From Agarilytica sp033852165 (lineage in GTDB: Bacteria > Pseudomonadota > Gammaproteobacteria > Pseudomonadales > Cellvibrionaceae): a stretch of DNA of 64,000 nucleotides. Shown here piece after piece: positions 43,438 to 53,106 of the stretch. Numbering within the stretch: position 1 is the stretch's first letter; every line of letters begins with the position of its first letter. The notes under the pieces were generated by a model. That model did not search any database and had not been told where the DNA came from. It worked only from the letters and a program-made list of their open reading frames with translations. Position numbers and translations under genes: made by a program. The DNA lies in assembly GCA_033852165.1 (NCBI GenBank), contig JAWSUZ010000074.1, forward strand, positions 124,001-188,000. The letters run 5' to 3'.

Positions 43438-44121
43438 ATGTCGACTCCTAATGAATTTAAAATCGCGCCTTCTATATTATCGGCCGATTTCGCTCAACTT
43501 GGAGCAGAAGTTGATGCTGTGCTTGAAGCTGGTGCCGATATTATCCATTTTGATGTAATGGATAACCATTATGTACCTAATCTTACCATTGGCCCGATGA
43601 TTTGTTCTGCGCTAAGAAAATACGGTGTCACAGCACCAATAGACGTACATTTAATGGTTGAGCCGGTTGACGACTTGATTGTTAAATTTGCTGAGGCAGG
43701 TGCTACTTACATTACGTTCCACCCCGAAGCTTCTCGTCATATTGATCGTTCAATTAAACTGATTCGTGAGTACGGCTGTAAGCCGGGTATGGTGCTGAAT
43801 CCGGCGAGTCCACTCAGTCAAGTTGAGCACGTATTGGATCAGCTTGATATGTTGTTGCTGATGTCAGTTAACCCTGGCTTTGGCGGACAGAAATTTTTAC
43901 CGTATGTCTTGGATAAAGTTGCGGCAGCGAGACAAATGATTGACGCGAAAGGACTTTCAACCCGCTTGGAGATCGATGGTGGTGTAACGCTTGATAACAT
44001 CGAAGAGATTGGTAAAGCTGGGGCGGATACATTTGTTGCGGGCTCGGCAATATTTGGTGCTGAGAGTTACCAGCAGGTGATTTCATCAATGAAAGAAACT
44101 TTATTGTCGATTGAAAAATAA
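43438..44121 (+). CDS. rpe: Ribulose-phosphate 3-epimerase
   Basis: The 227-residue TIM-barrel enzyme interconverts ribulose-5-P and xylulose-5-P in the pentose phosphate and related pathways. It has IAPSILSADFAQLGAEV, the metal ligands in HFDVMDNHYVPN (Asp and His), VHLMVEPVD, MSVNPGFGGQKF and LEIDGGVTLDNI. TAAAGGAAAATT precedes the ATG. A start at position 43438 gives the usual length. It is transcribed alone here. Confidence 0.97.
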   Translation: MSTPNEFKIAPSILSADFAQLGAEVDAVLEAGADIIHFDVMDNHYVPNLTIGPMICSALRKYGVTAPIDVHLMVEPVDDLIVKFAEAGATYITFHPEASRHIDRSIKLIREYGCKPGMVLNPASPLSQVEHVLDQLDMLLLMSVNPGFGGQKFLPYVLDKVAAARQMIDAKGLSTRLEIDGGVTLDNIEEIGKAGADTFVAGSAIFGAESYQQVISSMKETLLSIEK

Positions 44122-44311
44122 TAGGGGCTTTTGTTTTTTTTGGTTTTTATTTTAGAGTCTTCTAATTTTAAGAACTCTAAAGCTAAAGAACTGGTTAAAA
44201 GTTTCAGTGGTTTTTAGTGTTTTTAACGCATGGCGTTACTCAATAGATCAGCTCTCAATAATAGCGATTTTCAATATTTTCGAATCTAAGGTAAAAGGGC
44301 TAAAAGGCATA

Positions 44312-45049
44312 ATGGAAACACGCGAAAAAACCTCTTTCATTGAGGGAAATCTGACTTTACGCAGTGAGCAGCAAATTGCCAAGATGTCTGAGGTGCATAA
44401 TTTTGGTGGCGCCGAGTTAGATAATCTTAAAATATTACACGAAGGCACGGATAATGAAAAAACTCTGAAGGTTTTTCGTGAGTTACGTACTCAGGTCTAC
44501 GCACGTTCTAAAGGTGAGAACTTTGTCTGTATGGTGACCTCGGTATCACCCCGTGGAGGGGCATCCTACACCGCAAGCAATTTGGCTGCGGCGATCGCGC
44601 TCGACAAGTCAAAAACTTCTGTTGTGGTCGATTGTAATTTTTATTCTCCCTCTGTCGATGGGCTTCTTAGTGCTGAAGCAAATCTAGGTTTAACTGATTA
44701 CCTCTCTATCCAAGAAATGGGCATTGAGTTTATTTTATATGCGTCGGGAGTTAAACGGATGCGTATTGTTCCTGCAGGTAAAAATACACATGGGGCCACA
44801 GAAAAACTGTCGTCCAGTAAAATGGCATCTTTTTTACGTGAACTAAAGTCTCGTTATGCGGACCGTTATATTATTATCGATAGCCCTTCTGTCGGTGACT
44901 TCTCGGCAGATGCACGAATTTTGTCGCAGCTATGCGATTTTGTGGTTTTAGTGGTGCCGTATGGGAAAGTGAACGAGGAAGAGGTGAAAGCCAGTATCGA
45001 TATTCTTGGGGAAGATCGAATTGCTGGCCTTGTCTTTAATAATGTATAA
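44312..45049 (+). CDS. BY-kinase/MinD-like protein with degenerate P-loop
   Basis: The 245-residue product looks like the cytoplasmic kinase domain of CpsD/CapB-type bacterial tyrosine kinases (exopolysaccharide regulators). KVFRELRTQVYAR precedes the nucleotide-binding strand, VVVDCNF is the Walker A' position (Asp 107) and RYIIIDSP is Walker B. However the P-loop reads TSVSPRGGASYTASN: the Gly-Lys-Ser/Thr core is absent, with no Lys. The C-terminus has no Tyr cluster for autophosphorylation. It is probably a nucleotide-independent or non-catalytic relative. The frame is open upstream to 44207, but the ATG at 44312 is the better start. It converges on the PrsR gene. Confidence 0.78.
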   Translation: METREKTSFIEGNLTLRSEQQIAKMSEVHNFGGAELDNLKILHEGTDNEKTLKVFRELRTQVYARSKGENFVCMVTSVSPRGGASYTASNLAAAIALDKSKTSVVVDCNFYSPSVDGLLSAEANLGLTDYLSIQEMGIEFILYASGVKRMRIVPAGKNTHGATEKLSSSKMASFLRELKSRYADRYIIIDSPSVGDFSADARILSQLCDFVVLVVPYGKVNEEEVKASIDILGEDRIAGLVFNNV

Positions 45050-45081
45050 AGCCTGATTATACTGTTGAATTTAAAACGTAC

Positions 45082-46440
45082 TTATTCGTTGGCAACGGTA
45101 ATATTGTATTTTTTCATCAGGTCATAAAGCGTTGGGCGAGTGACGCCGAGCAGTTTTGATGTTGCGGAAATATTATACTCGGTCATCGTGAGCGCTCGTA
45201 ATATGGCTGCTCGTTCTGCGTTATATCTGACTTCTCGAAGGTTCAAGCTGAGAGCCCCGTCAGAAACGAGCCCTAAATCTTCTGATGAAATAAGCTTGTC
45301 TTCGGTCATCACTACACTGCGCTTAACACGGTTTTCCATTTCACGAATATTTCCTGGCCAATCGTAGGCTTCGATCGCTTCGACGGCCTCAGGAGAAAAG
45401 CCTTGGATACTCTCGTTGTTCTGCTCGATAAAGCGTCGTAAAAAATGGCGTGCCAGTAATAGTTTATCGCCTTGGCGTTCACGTAGCGGCGGTATATCAA
45501 CTTCCATCTCGCAAATGCGGTAATAAAGATCTTCCCTGAAGGAGCCGTCTGCCACCATTTCTTTAAGGTTTTTATTGGTGGCACAAACAACCCGAACATC
45601 TACTGGGATTTCTTCTCGACCACCGATACGCTCTATAATTCGTTCTTGCAAAAAACGCAACAATTTCGCTTGTAGTAGTAGTGGCATGTCTCCGATTTCA
45701 TCGAGGAAAAGTGTGCCGCCCTGAGCCGTTTCGATTTTGCCGAGTGTGCGCTTACTTGCGCCGGTAAAGGCGCCTTTTTCATAACCGAATAGCTCACTTT
45801 CCATCAGGTTTTCGGGCACGGCGGCGCAATTAATGGCGATCATCCGTTTGTTTTTACGTGGACTCAAATTATGAAGTGCTCGCGCCAGGACTTCTTTACC
45901 TGTGCCACTCTCTCCCGTAATCGTGCACGTTACATCGGAAGGGGCGAGCTTTTCGATGGTACGGCATATTTTTAGTATTTTGGGGTCGCAGGCAATTATG
46001 CCATCGAGAGGGGATTGCTGTTGTTCTTGAACAAGCCTGTGTTGTTTTTCTAGATTAAAAATATGATAAGCACGTTGCAATATTAAATCTAGAGTTTCTG
46101 GGTTCACCGGTTTTTGATAAAAATCGTATGCACCCATAGCCACGGCTCGCACCGCATTTTCATAATCAGCATTACCGGTCATGACGATGATTTTAGTGGA
46201 CGGGGACAGGTTTGAAATTTCTCGAATACAGCGAAAACCTTCATCCACGCCTTCGTCGTCAGGTGGTAGACCAAGATCTTGGAGGACAATGGGGGGTTCG
46301 TGCAGGCGAATCGCCGCTATGGCATCTTCGCGATTACTGGCGATGATGACTTCGTATTGATCAAAATGCCAGCGCAATTGGCTTTGCAGTCCAATATCAT
46401 CTTCAACAATTAGGAGTTTTTCTTTATTTGTTTTACTCAT
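45082..46440 (-). CDS. prsR: PrsR-type sigma-54 response regulator
   Basis: A 452-residue NtrC-family protein matching the PEP-CTERM/exosortase-associated PrsR type. The receiver domain (1-125) has its phospho-Asp at about 55 (VLQDLGLPPDD). The AAA+ domain follows (about 150-385), with Walker A TGESGTGKEVLAR, the GAFTGA loop in EKGAFTGASKR and Walker B TLFLDEIGDMP. A Fis-like helix-turn-helix (NISATSKLLGVTRPTLYDLM) closes the protein. It would activate RpoN promoters on phosphorylation. It is 30 bases after the PrsK gene and certainly cotranscribed. No PEP-CTERM protein or exosortase lies in this window. Confidence 0.9.
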   Translation of the reverse strand: MSKTNKEKLLIVEDDIGLQSQLRWHFDQYEVIIASNREDAIAAIRLHEPPIVLQDLGLPPDDEGVDEGFRCIREISNLSPSTKIIVMTGNADYENAVRAVAMGAYDFYQKPVNPETLDLILQRAYHIFNLEKQHRLVQEQQQSPLDGIIACDPKILKICRTIEKLAPSDVTCTITGESGTGKEVLARALHNLSPRKNKRMIAINCAAVPENLMESELFGYEKGAFTGASKRTLGKIETAQGGTLFLDEIGDMPLLLQAKLLRFLQERIIERIGGREEIPVDVRVVCATNKNLKEMVADGSFREDLYYRICEMEVDIPPLRERQGDKLLLARHFLRRFIEQNNESIQGFSPEAVEAIEAYDWPGNIREMENRVKRSVVMTEDKLISSEDLGLVSDGALSLNLREVRYNAERAAILRALTMTEYNISATSKLLGVTRPTLYDLMKKYNITVANE

Positions 46441-46470
46441 AGCGGTTTTCTAAAAAGATCCATAAAGGTG

Positions 46471-48525
46471 TCAACGAGCACTGGCTAATGCAGGAAAAGT
46501 GAGTATAAACGTGGAGCCCTCGCCAAGCGAGCTTTCTACTTTGATGTTGCCATTTATACTCTGAATATATTCTCTTGCTTGATAGACGCCAACCCCCATT
46601 CCTTGGCCTGACTTTGTGGTTTCGAAGGGTTTAAAGAGTTTGGTATGGATAAACTCTGTACTCATTCCTGAGCCGTTATCTTCGATTATCACGGTTACTG
46701 TATCGTCATCGAGGATTGTACTGATGTCGACAAACCCGTGATTAGATGTTGCGTCTTGCGCATTGTGGATAATATGAGTGAACACCATGACTAGGCTGTC
46801 GAAATCCGCCTTTACTTTAACCTCTTCGTTGAACGGCACGAGCGTTGGCGCGGGTTGACGTTTTTGGCATCGCTTAATTGTTTCAATAAAGACATCTTTT
46901 AAATTGAGGGTTTTTATCTCCTCGCCCTCATTTTCGTTGCGCTGGAGTTTTCTTAACAAATTGTTCATTCTGTCGACAGAATTTTTAATAGTTTGAATTG
47001 CGTCTTCGATAAATGCTGGGTTGTCTTTGTGTTTTTCTGCATTTTTTACAACCAGGGATTGCTGAGCAATCAAGTTTTTTAAATCGTGCATAACAAACGC
47101 GGAGAGTTTGTTAAATGCGTCAAATTGGCGAGACTCTGCCAGTAGTTCGGCCTGTTCGTGTCGGGCGATATAACTGGCAATTTGGCGGCCAATGGTTTTC
47201 GCGAGGTCTAAGTCTTCCCAGCTTATTGGCATGTGTTCTTTATTGGATGTCAGTACCATAAAGCCTACCAAGTCCTGTTCTGTGAGTAGGGGGAATACTA
47301 GCCATGCATCGGCGTTATTTTCCATCCAAAGAGGGAGGTCTTGGTTGTTGTGGTTAAGGTCATGACTGGGGGAGTTAGGTGTAAATATCCATTCGTTTCT
47401 CAATCCTTCACAGAAGGGGCTGGTTTCTGGCTCGAAGGCTTCGGAAATATCAAACTGTGTATGAATTTGTTTGACAGGCACCAGCACCTTTGAGCGTTTC
47501 AACCAAAGAGCGCCACCGTCACAATTAAATAAATCGCAGGCGACGCTAATAACGCGTGTTGTGGTGTCGGTAGGTGACGTAGGTTGTGATAATTGATTGA
47601 TGAACTTAAGCCATTCGTTACGATAATCGTATTTGTAGCTAAAAAGGTGTTTATTGATTGTTACACTGAGATTTTTACGTAGTTTAGATGATGAAAATAC
47701 AAAGCCTATAAAAAAGAGTCCCGAGATGGATAGCAATGTATAAATCACTGTGCCCCAGTCGCCACCGTACAGCTGTACGTAGTATCCGCCTATGGATAAT
47801 GTGGTGAGGAGAGCCCCGGCCAGTGTCAGTGAGGTTGTGTAAAAAATAACGGGTCGAGAGAATGTTAGTTTGGCTGCTTGTTGGGTTGGTTGAGCCATGA
47901 TTGCTACACCGAGGACCAATAGTAAACTGGCGGCCATTGAGACCGCAGCGCGTGCTTGCCATAAGTCAGAATCAAGCTTAGAGAAAACTAGATGCTGGGT
48001 AAATAGATAGGCATCGAACACAAATATTATCGAAAGCGCTAAGCACAGAAGTTTATAAAAGCGGTATTGAGTATTGTTACGATAAAGCTGCTCCAGACTT
48101 AATAGATTTAGAACTGAGAATGCGATACCTTGCCAGATGATGACTTTTTGTTCGAAAGGCGCCATTGCTCCTGTTTGATAATGGTAAAGAGCTGCTCCGA
48201 GCCCCACAGCGCAAATTCCGTAAACACCCAGTTTAAAAGATTTGGGAAGGCGTTTAACGCAAATTTTTTCAGTCGTGAAGTTTATTGCAATTAGCCAGAG
48301 TACGTAGTGAGCAGACTCTCCGAGTAATAATAAGCTGAGGCTGTCCTGTGACAGCCAGTTGTGCGTTGCTGTGGTCAGCAACCAGAAAGTATGGCCAAGA
48401 GCAGCAAGGGCCATCACCCAAAGCATTCGCCTTTTGGATGCTTGATAAATGAAGGCAATGGTGAGAACGAGAGATAATATAGAGGCGCTGAAAAAAGCGA
48501 CCTCGGTAACACTGCTAAATTCCAT
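46471..48525 (-). CDS. prsK: PrsK-type membrane histidine kinase
   Basis: A 684-residue sensor of the PEP-CTERM-system PrsK type. The first ~300 residues have about nine to ten membrane segments. A GAF-like domain follows (TTRVISVACDLFNCDGGALW), then a kinase core: the phospho-acceptor His in AFVMHDLKNLIAQQS, and an ATPase domain with IIHNAQDAT (N box), VIIEDNGSGMSTEFI (G1) and GQGMGVGVYQ. It should phosphorylate PrsR downstream. In exosortase bacteria this pair regulates exopolysaccharide and PEP-CTERM genes. The signal is unknown. Confidence 0.9.
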   Translation of the reverse strand: MEFSSVTEVAFFSASILSLVLTIAFIYQASKRRMLWVMALAALGHTFWLLTTATHNWLSQDSLSLLLLGESAHYVLWLIAINFTTEKICVKRLPKSFKLGVYGICAVGLGAALYHYQTGAMAPFEQKVIIWQGIAFSVLNLLSLEQLYRNNTQYRFYKLLCLALSIIFVFDAYLFTQHLVFSKLDSDLWQARAAVSMAASLLLVLGVAIMAQPTQQAAKLTFSRPVIFYTTSLTLAGALLTTLSIGGYYVQLYGGDWGTVIYTLLSISGLFFIGFVFSSSKLRKNLSVTINKHLFSYKYDYRNEWLKFINQLSQPTSPTDTTTRVISVACDLFNCDGGALWLKRSKVLVPVKQIHTQFDISEAFEPETSPFCEGLRNEWIFTPNSPSHDLNHNNQDLPLWMENNADAWLVFPLLTEQDLVGFMVLTSNKEHMPISWEDLDLAKTIGRQIASYIARHEQAELLAESRQFDAFNKLSAFVMHDLKNLIAQQSLVVKNAEKHKDNPAFIEDAIQTIKNSVDRMNNLLRKLQRNENEGEEIKTLNLKDVFIETIKRCQKRQPAPTLVPFNEEVKVKADFDSLVMVFTHIIHNAQDATSNHGFVDISTILDDDTVTVIIEDNGSGMSTEFIHTKLFKPFETTKSGQGMGVGVYQAREYIQSINGNIKVESSLGEGSTFILTFPALASAR

Positions 48526-48765
48526 GGGCCCACTAGATTCTGGTGACTGTGGCCTAGAGTATAACTAAGGGAGGCAGCTATTCACAGCATCCACTCAGGG
48601 ATCGTAAGATCGCTTGATGGGCGCTGGATTAAAAGTAAAGCGGCATTGATTACTTCTGAATTTGAAATTATTTCCTGAGTTTTCTCACGAGAAGCAAGCC
48701 TCAAGAATTACTGGACACCTTTCGTCTCCGTACCAGATTTAGGATTTGCAAGCAGGAGGGGTTTA

Positions 48766-51021
48766 TTAGGCTTCTTGGAAGTGAGAAATAATTCCGTCAA
48801 GAACACGATCAAAAATTGGGGTGCTATCAAGAATCTTCGCTTTCTTAAACTGCATATCGTAAGCGAATTGACGCCTTGAGCGCTCTAAGCTTTTAAAGCC
48901 AAAACGATTAACGAATAAATAGGTGTCAGCATCAATTTTCTTGCTGAGTTTACAGCGGTTCATTTTGCCGTTTTCTTCTTGAAATTCGATCCAGGTGCCT
49001 TCTTGAATCTCTTTCGCCTCAATATAGTATTTGCTTGAAAGTTCTTCGTATTTTGATTGTTGACGTTCTAGAGCAGTCATTTCATCCCAAGACTTTTCAA
49101 CGCCGTCGGCTTTCCCAAGATTCTCTTTTTGACGTTGATCGAGCCTGCGGAACTCAATCTCTTTGGGGCCATGTTTTTCGACGATAGAGTCAATGGTGTT
49201 TTCGATTTGGTCTATTCTGCTCGCACGTGTTGCTGAGTTGTCGATCGCTAGCTCAAGCCCCTTTTCTATACGGCCTAATATTTCAGGTTTTAACCGCTGG
49301 GCTCGGGCTTTGGAGCGTTCATCGCTGTGTGATTTACACAGCCAAACTAGATCTGACACCAACTGTTCGTTTTCCACCCAAAGCGCGCCCTCTTTTCCTT
49401 CTTTAATGAAGGTGATAACGAGTACCTGTAGCCAGGTGTTTGTGAGAAATTCACTGATCGGAGACGGTAGTTTTTCATCTTTTAACTTCTCGAAAAGCGT
49501 TGATTGAGCAAAGGACTTAGCATTTCGAATTTTAGCTTTGCCCATTTCTGTTTGGGCTGTACGATTTTCTACTATTGAGGACTTTCGAGATTCTTTTCGT
49601 AACAAGTCCTCGAGTCCGGACTGAATCTCGGTAAATATGCTGACATCCAATGCATATTGACGATTAATGGTTTGTACGCCATCTACAATCGCTCTATAGA
49701 GTGGGTCTCGCTCCAAAGCTTTACTTTCATCAACTTGAATACCTGCTTTAGTGATGGTGTTAATGAGCAGGCGTGCTGGATGATCATTATTTGATAAAAA
49801 GCTTTTGTCTTTTAAGGCTACTTTCAGTATCGGAATTTGCAGTCGGCAGACCAGTGATTGTACGATCAACGGCAAATCTTGATCTTCCAATATTTTATCG
49901 AAGAACATCGCCACGAGATTGATAGTATCTTCGTCTGTTTGTCCAAGAGAGTTTGGAGTCGTTGGGTTGTTTTTGGATAATAAATCGTTAACTAAATCTC
50001 GCAGAACCACCTTAGGCTCAGATCGAGCAATTTTATGATCAACGACGGGTTGTTTTGATGTGAGGCTGGAAGCCAAGTCGGTTGTTGCTATAGCGGGGCC
50101 TGGGTTACTTGAGTAGGAGTAGTAAGGCGCCGTAGCGTGACCTGTTCCACGAATAGCTGACATAAGTGACGCAAGCATTTCTGGAGAAAGCGAAATGGTA
50201 CGTTCACTATGAGGGTGAGCTGTGCTTTGCGCGTGGGCTTTGGTCTCGATAGCTGGAGTCGATTGGGTGTTGGTTATATCCTGTGCGGCCGGTCTTGTCT
50301 GTGTCGCATTTTTAATTAGGTTTTTGGGAACCTTTGGCAGAATCCCGGTTTCAATAAGCAGTTGGTTCGCGTCGGCGTATATGTGACCGAGCTGTTTCAG
50401 TATGTGTTTCTCGAATAGCTTGAACAGTATAAGCCGAGCCTTGATACTGATTTTTAGATTGTCGTTACACGACTGTACAAATGCTTTTGCAATTTGATGT
50501 GGATCGAGAGGGTTGTTATCTTCCGTTACCGAGGCTTGTAAGAGCAGGTGGTCTAAACGAATAGAGAGTTCGTAAATGTCGGTCTTGTAGGACTCTCTTG
50601 CGCGGCTCGACATGTTTTTTAGTGCGAGCTCCATTTCAAGATCGTCCCCCTCAACTATCGAAAGGCTGACCTCCTCATTGGGATTGGGGGTTGGCGTTTT
50701 GGGTGCGAATCGAGAGGGCGTTACGAGATCTTCAAATTTTGAGCTAAGTTTTTGTAAAAAGGCGCTGATAAGGCCTTCTTTTTTGACTCTAATCTCTCGC
50801 ATTGATTCGAAATAAAGGTTTTGTTCGTTATTGCTAGACGCACGTTTTGAAAGCTCGTAAAAAAGATCATCTGTCGCCGAAAACATGTGTTCCATCAGTT
50901 GCCGGCTAGAGCTGAGCGAGTTGTCTTCGATGTGCTTTAAGACACCAGGAGAACTCACTCGTTTTTTTTCAGTATTACCCTTTACCAGCTCTAAGCGGCT
51001 GGTTGGATTTTCAGTAGCCAT
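48766..51021 (-). CDS. DUF1631 protein
   Basis: The 751-residue soluble protein matches DUF1631, a family of large helical proteins in Pseudomonas and relatives. Typical parts are LYFESMREIRVKKEGLISAF near the N-terminus and LSKKIDADTYLFVNRFGFKS with a PilZ-like beta segment near the C-terminus. A central low-complexity stretch (about 240-300) is rich in Gln, Ser, Thr and Pro. The C-terminal part may bind c-di-GMP if the PilZ similarity holds, but I see no clear R-x3-R motif. It has no signal peptide or membrane segment. Transcribed alone. Confidence 0.85.
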   Translation of the reverse strand: MATENPTSRLELVKGNTEKKRVSSPGVLKHIEDNSLSSSRQLMEHMFSATDDLFYELSKRASSNNEQNLYFESMREIRVKKEGLISAFLQKLSSKFEDLVTPSRFAPKTPTPNPNEEVSLSIVEGDDLEMELALKNMSSRARESYKTDIYELSIRLDHLLLQASVTEDNNPLDPHQIAKAFVQSCNDNLKISIKARLILFKLFEKHILKQLGHIYADANQLLIETGILPKVPKNLIKNATQTRPAAQDITNTQSTPAIETKAHAQSTAHPHSERTISLSPEMLASLMSAIRGTGHATAPYYSYSSNPGPAIATTDLASSLTSKQPVVDHKIARSEPKVVLRDLVNDLLSKNNPTTPNSLGQTDEDTINLVAMFFDKILEDQDLPLIVQSLVCRLQIPILKVALKDKSFLSNNDHPARLLINTITKAGIQVDESKALERDPLYRAIVDGVQTINRQYALDVSIFTEIQSGLEDLLRKESRKSSIVENRTAQTEMGKAKIRNAKSFAQSTLFEKLKDEKLPSPISEFLTNTWLQVLVITFIKEGKEGALWVENEQLVSDLVWLCKSHSDERSKARAQRLKPEILGRIEKGLELAIDNSATRASRIDQIENTIDSIVEKHGPKEIEFRRLDQRQKENLGKADGVEKSWDEMTALERQQSKYEELSSKYYIEAKEIQEGTWIEFQEENGKMNRCKLSKKIDADTYLFVNRFGFKSLERSRRQFAYDMQFKKAKILDSTPIFDRVLDGIISHFQEA

Positions 51022-51448
51022 TAACGTTATAACTCTAGTTTGTCTCGTGCAGGCTGCATGCCGCTTTAGGTTAGTTTTTGCGCGAATTATTGAGGAATTT
51101 TAACTTACCAAGTAGAGTTGCAAAATTTATACCGTTGGAGGTGTATCTACATTATCTTGGCGTTCAGTTTGTTACGATGGGGAACGAAAGTAACATAACT
51201 GGTGGCCGATGAATATGTTCTGCAGCTCAAGCCGTGCCTAATAAGTCGCTATATTCGTCCAAACAGACATGGTGGCGTCTTATGCTGCTTTCTTATAAAG
51301 AAGGTAAACGATCAAAAAAGCTTGATCTAACGGTCTCTGTAAAAAAAACCGACAGATTTGGCCTGGGCTGGTGAAATATAATTCAGCTTTGGTTGCGGCT
51401 TATCATCTCATGGTTATAATGCTCCAAACCTGATATTCCGGAATTGTT
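51022..51448. promoter_or_regulatory. Divergent region upstream of DUF1631 and trpG
   Basis: No gene or attenuator leader peptide with Trp codons was found in these 427 bases. A credible sigma-70 promoter for trpG lies at the right end. The trpG operon here appears to lack classic Trp attenuation. Confidence 0.5.
51393..51420 (+). promoter_or_regulatory. Candidate sigma-70 promoter of trpGDC
   Basis: TTGCGG (-35) and a perfect TATAAT (-10) are separated by 16 bases, 28 bases before the trpG ATG. The short leader leaves no room for an attenuator. Confidence 0.65.
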
Positions 51449-52027
51449 ATGTTGTTGATGATCGATAACTATGACTCGTTCACGTACAACATAGTTCAGT
51501 ATTTGAAGGAGTTGGGCGCTGAAGTTCGCCTTGTTCGAAACGATGAGATTACTCTTTCAGAAATCGATTCAATTAGACCTGATAAAATTGTACTTTCCCC
51601 GGGCCCTGGGACGCCAGACGATGCCGGTATTTCCCTGGCGGTAGTGAGAAATTACTCCCATAGCATTCCCATTTTGGGGGTTTGCCTTGGCCACCAGTGT
51701 TTGGCGCAGGCATTTGGCGGCAAGGTGGTGTTGGCTGGCAGTGTCATGCATGGCAAAACATCTAAGGTGCATCATGATTCCAAGGGGCTGTTTCAGCAGA
51801 TTGATAGTCCATTTTTAGCCACTCGCTATCACTCTCTTGTGGTGGATGAGCAAAGCCTGCCTTCGGAGTTTGAAATAACGGCTTGGACTGAAAAAGAGCC
51901 TGGAAAAACCGATGAGATTATGGGCTTGCGTCATAAGCAAAATCCGTCCTACGGTGTTCAATTCCACCCCGAGTCCATTTTGAGTGAAAGTGGCCATCAG
52001 CTATTTAAAAATTTTGTAGATCTTTAA
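51449..52027 (+). CDS. trpG: Anthranilate synthase glutamine amidotransferase subunit
   Basis: A 192-residue class I glutamine amidotransferase. LMIDNYDSFTYNIVQYL is the TrpG/PabA signature, GVCLGHQCLAQAFGG holds the nucleophile Cys, and QFHPESIL gives the catalytic His and Glu. It provides ammonia to TrpE, or to PabB, as many such subunits serve both. trpE is not in the window, which matches Pseudomonas, where trpE is separate from trpGDC. It starts the trpGDC row. Confidence 0.96.
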   Translation: MLLMIDNYDSFTYNIVQYLKELGAEVRLVRNDEITLSEIDSIRPDKIVLSPGPGTPDDAGISLAVVRNYSHSIPILGVCLGHQCLAQAFGGKVVLAGSVMHGKTSKVHHDSKGLFQQIDSPFLATRYHSLVVDEQSLPSEFEITAWTEKEPGKTDEIMGLRHKQNPSYGVQFHPESILSESGHQLFKNFVDL

Positions 52028-52059
52028 CGTTATCAATTTTTTAATTTAAAGAGAATCAT

Positions 52060-53091
52060 ATGAATATTCGTGATGCCTTGTCCAAAGTTGTGGAAAAGCA
52101 AGATCTTGAGCAGAGTGAAATGCATTCGGTTATGAAGGAAATCATGACTGGAGAGGCAACTCCGGCGCAAGTGGGCGCTTTTCTGGTTGCCTTAAGAATG
52201 AAGGGTGAGACGATCGATGAGGTCACCGGAGCGGCTCAAGTCATGCGAGAGCTCGCAACTCCTGTATCTATAGATGTTGAATTTATGGTGGATACCTGTG
52301 GAACCGGTGGTGATGGGGCAAACTTATTTAATGTCTCCACTGCATCGGCCTTTGTTGTGGCTGCGGCAGGTGGGCATGTAGCGAAACATGGTAATCGCTC
52401 TGTATCCAGCTCTACAGGTAGCGCTGATGTGTTAGAGCAAGCCGGTGTGAATTTGTCTGCAACACCAGAGCAAGTTGCACGAGCAGTTGAGCACGTTGGG
52501 GTGGGATTTATGTTTGCTCCAGCTCATCACGGAGCCATGAAGCATGCAATTGGACCTCGGCGTGAACTGGGGCTGCGCACCATTTTTAATATGTTAGGTC
52601 CGATCACTAACCCGGCTGGAGTGAAGCGCCAGGTGTTAGGCGTTTTTGATCGTGATCTTTGTCGTCCTATGGCGGAAGTGTTACAGCGTTTGGGCAGTCA
52701 GCACGTGATGGTTGTTCATGCCGAAGATGGGCTTGATGAAATTTCAATTGCTTCACCGACGTTTGTCGCTGAGTTGCGTGATGGCGATATACAAGAGTAT
52801 AAAATCGATCCTCAGGATTACTCGTTGGCTCATGCTGATTTGTCGGGTTTAAGTGTGGATAGTGCTGAACAATCACTGAGTTTAATTGATGGCGTCTTTT
52901 CTAAGAAAGAAGGTCAGCGTTTTGAAAAGGCTCGAGATATTGTGGCGATTAATGCCGGTGCCGCGATTTATGTTTCAGGTCTTACTGATTCTCTAGCGAA
53001 TGGTATCTCAATGGCTGAAGACGCCATTGGTAGTGGTGGGGCGAAAGAAAAACTGAAAGAACTTGTAGAATTTACATCCGTAACGAATTAA
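52060..53091 (+). CDS. trpD: Anthranilate phosphoribosyltransferase
   Basis: The 343-residue enzyme adds phosphoribose from PRPP to anthranilate. The PRPP loop is VDTCGTGGDGANLFNVST, followed by KHGNRSVSSSTGSADVLE. PAHHGAMKHAIGPRRELG and the metal-binding DGLDEIS are also typical. GTGGD with the following residues indicates a full active site. Thirty-two bases separate it from trpG, and its stop abuts the next gene. Confidence 0.97.
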   Translation: MNIRDALSKVVEKQDLEQSEMHSVMKEIMTGEATPAQVGAFLVALRMKGETIDEVTGAAQVMRELATPVSIDVEFMVDTCGTGGDGANLFNVSTASAFVVAAAGGHVAKHGNRSVSSSTGSADVLEQAGVNLSATPEQVARAVEHVGVGFMFAPAHHGAMKHAIGPRRELGLRTIFNMLGPITNPAGVKRQVLGVFDRDLCRPMAEVLQRLGSQHVMVVHAEDGLDEISIASPTFVAELRDGDIQEYKIDPQDYSLAHADLSGLSVDSAEQSLSLIDGVFSKKEGQRFEKARDIVAINAGAAIYVSGLTDSLANGISMAEDAIGSGGAKEKLKELVEFTSVTN

Positions 53092-53106
53092 TTGAGAGAG
53101 AACGTT

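Noticed and set aside
51022..51448. Trp attenuator before trpG
   Set aside because: The promoter lies too close to the start to leave a leader, and no frame with tandem Trp codons is present.
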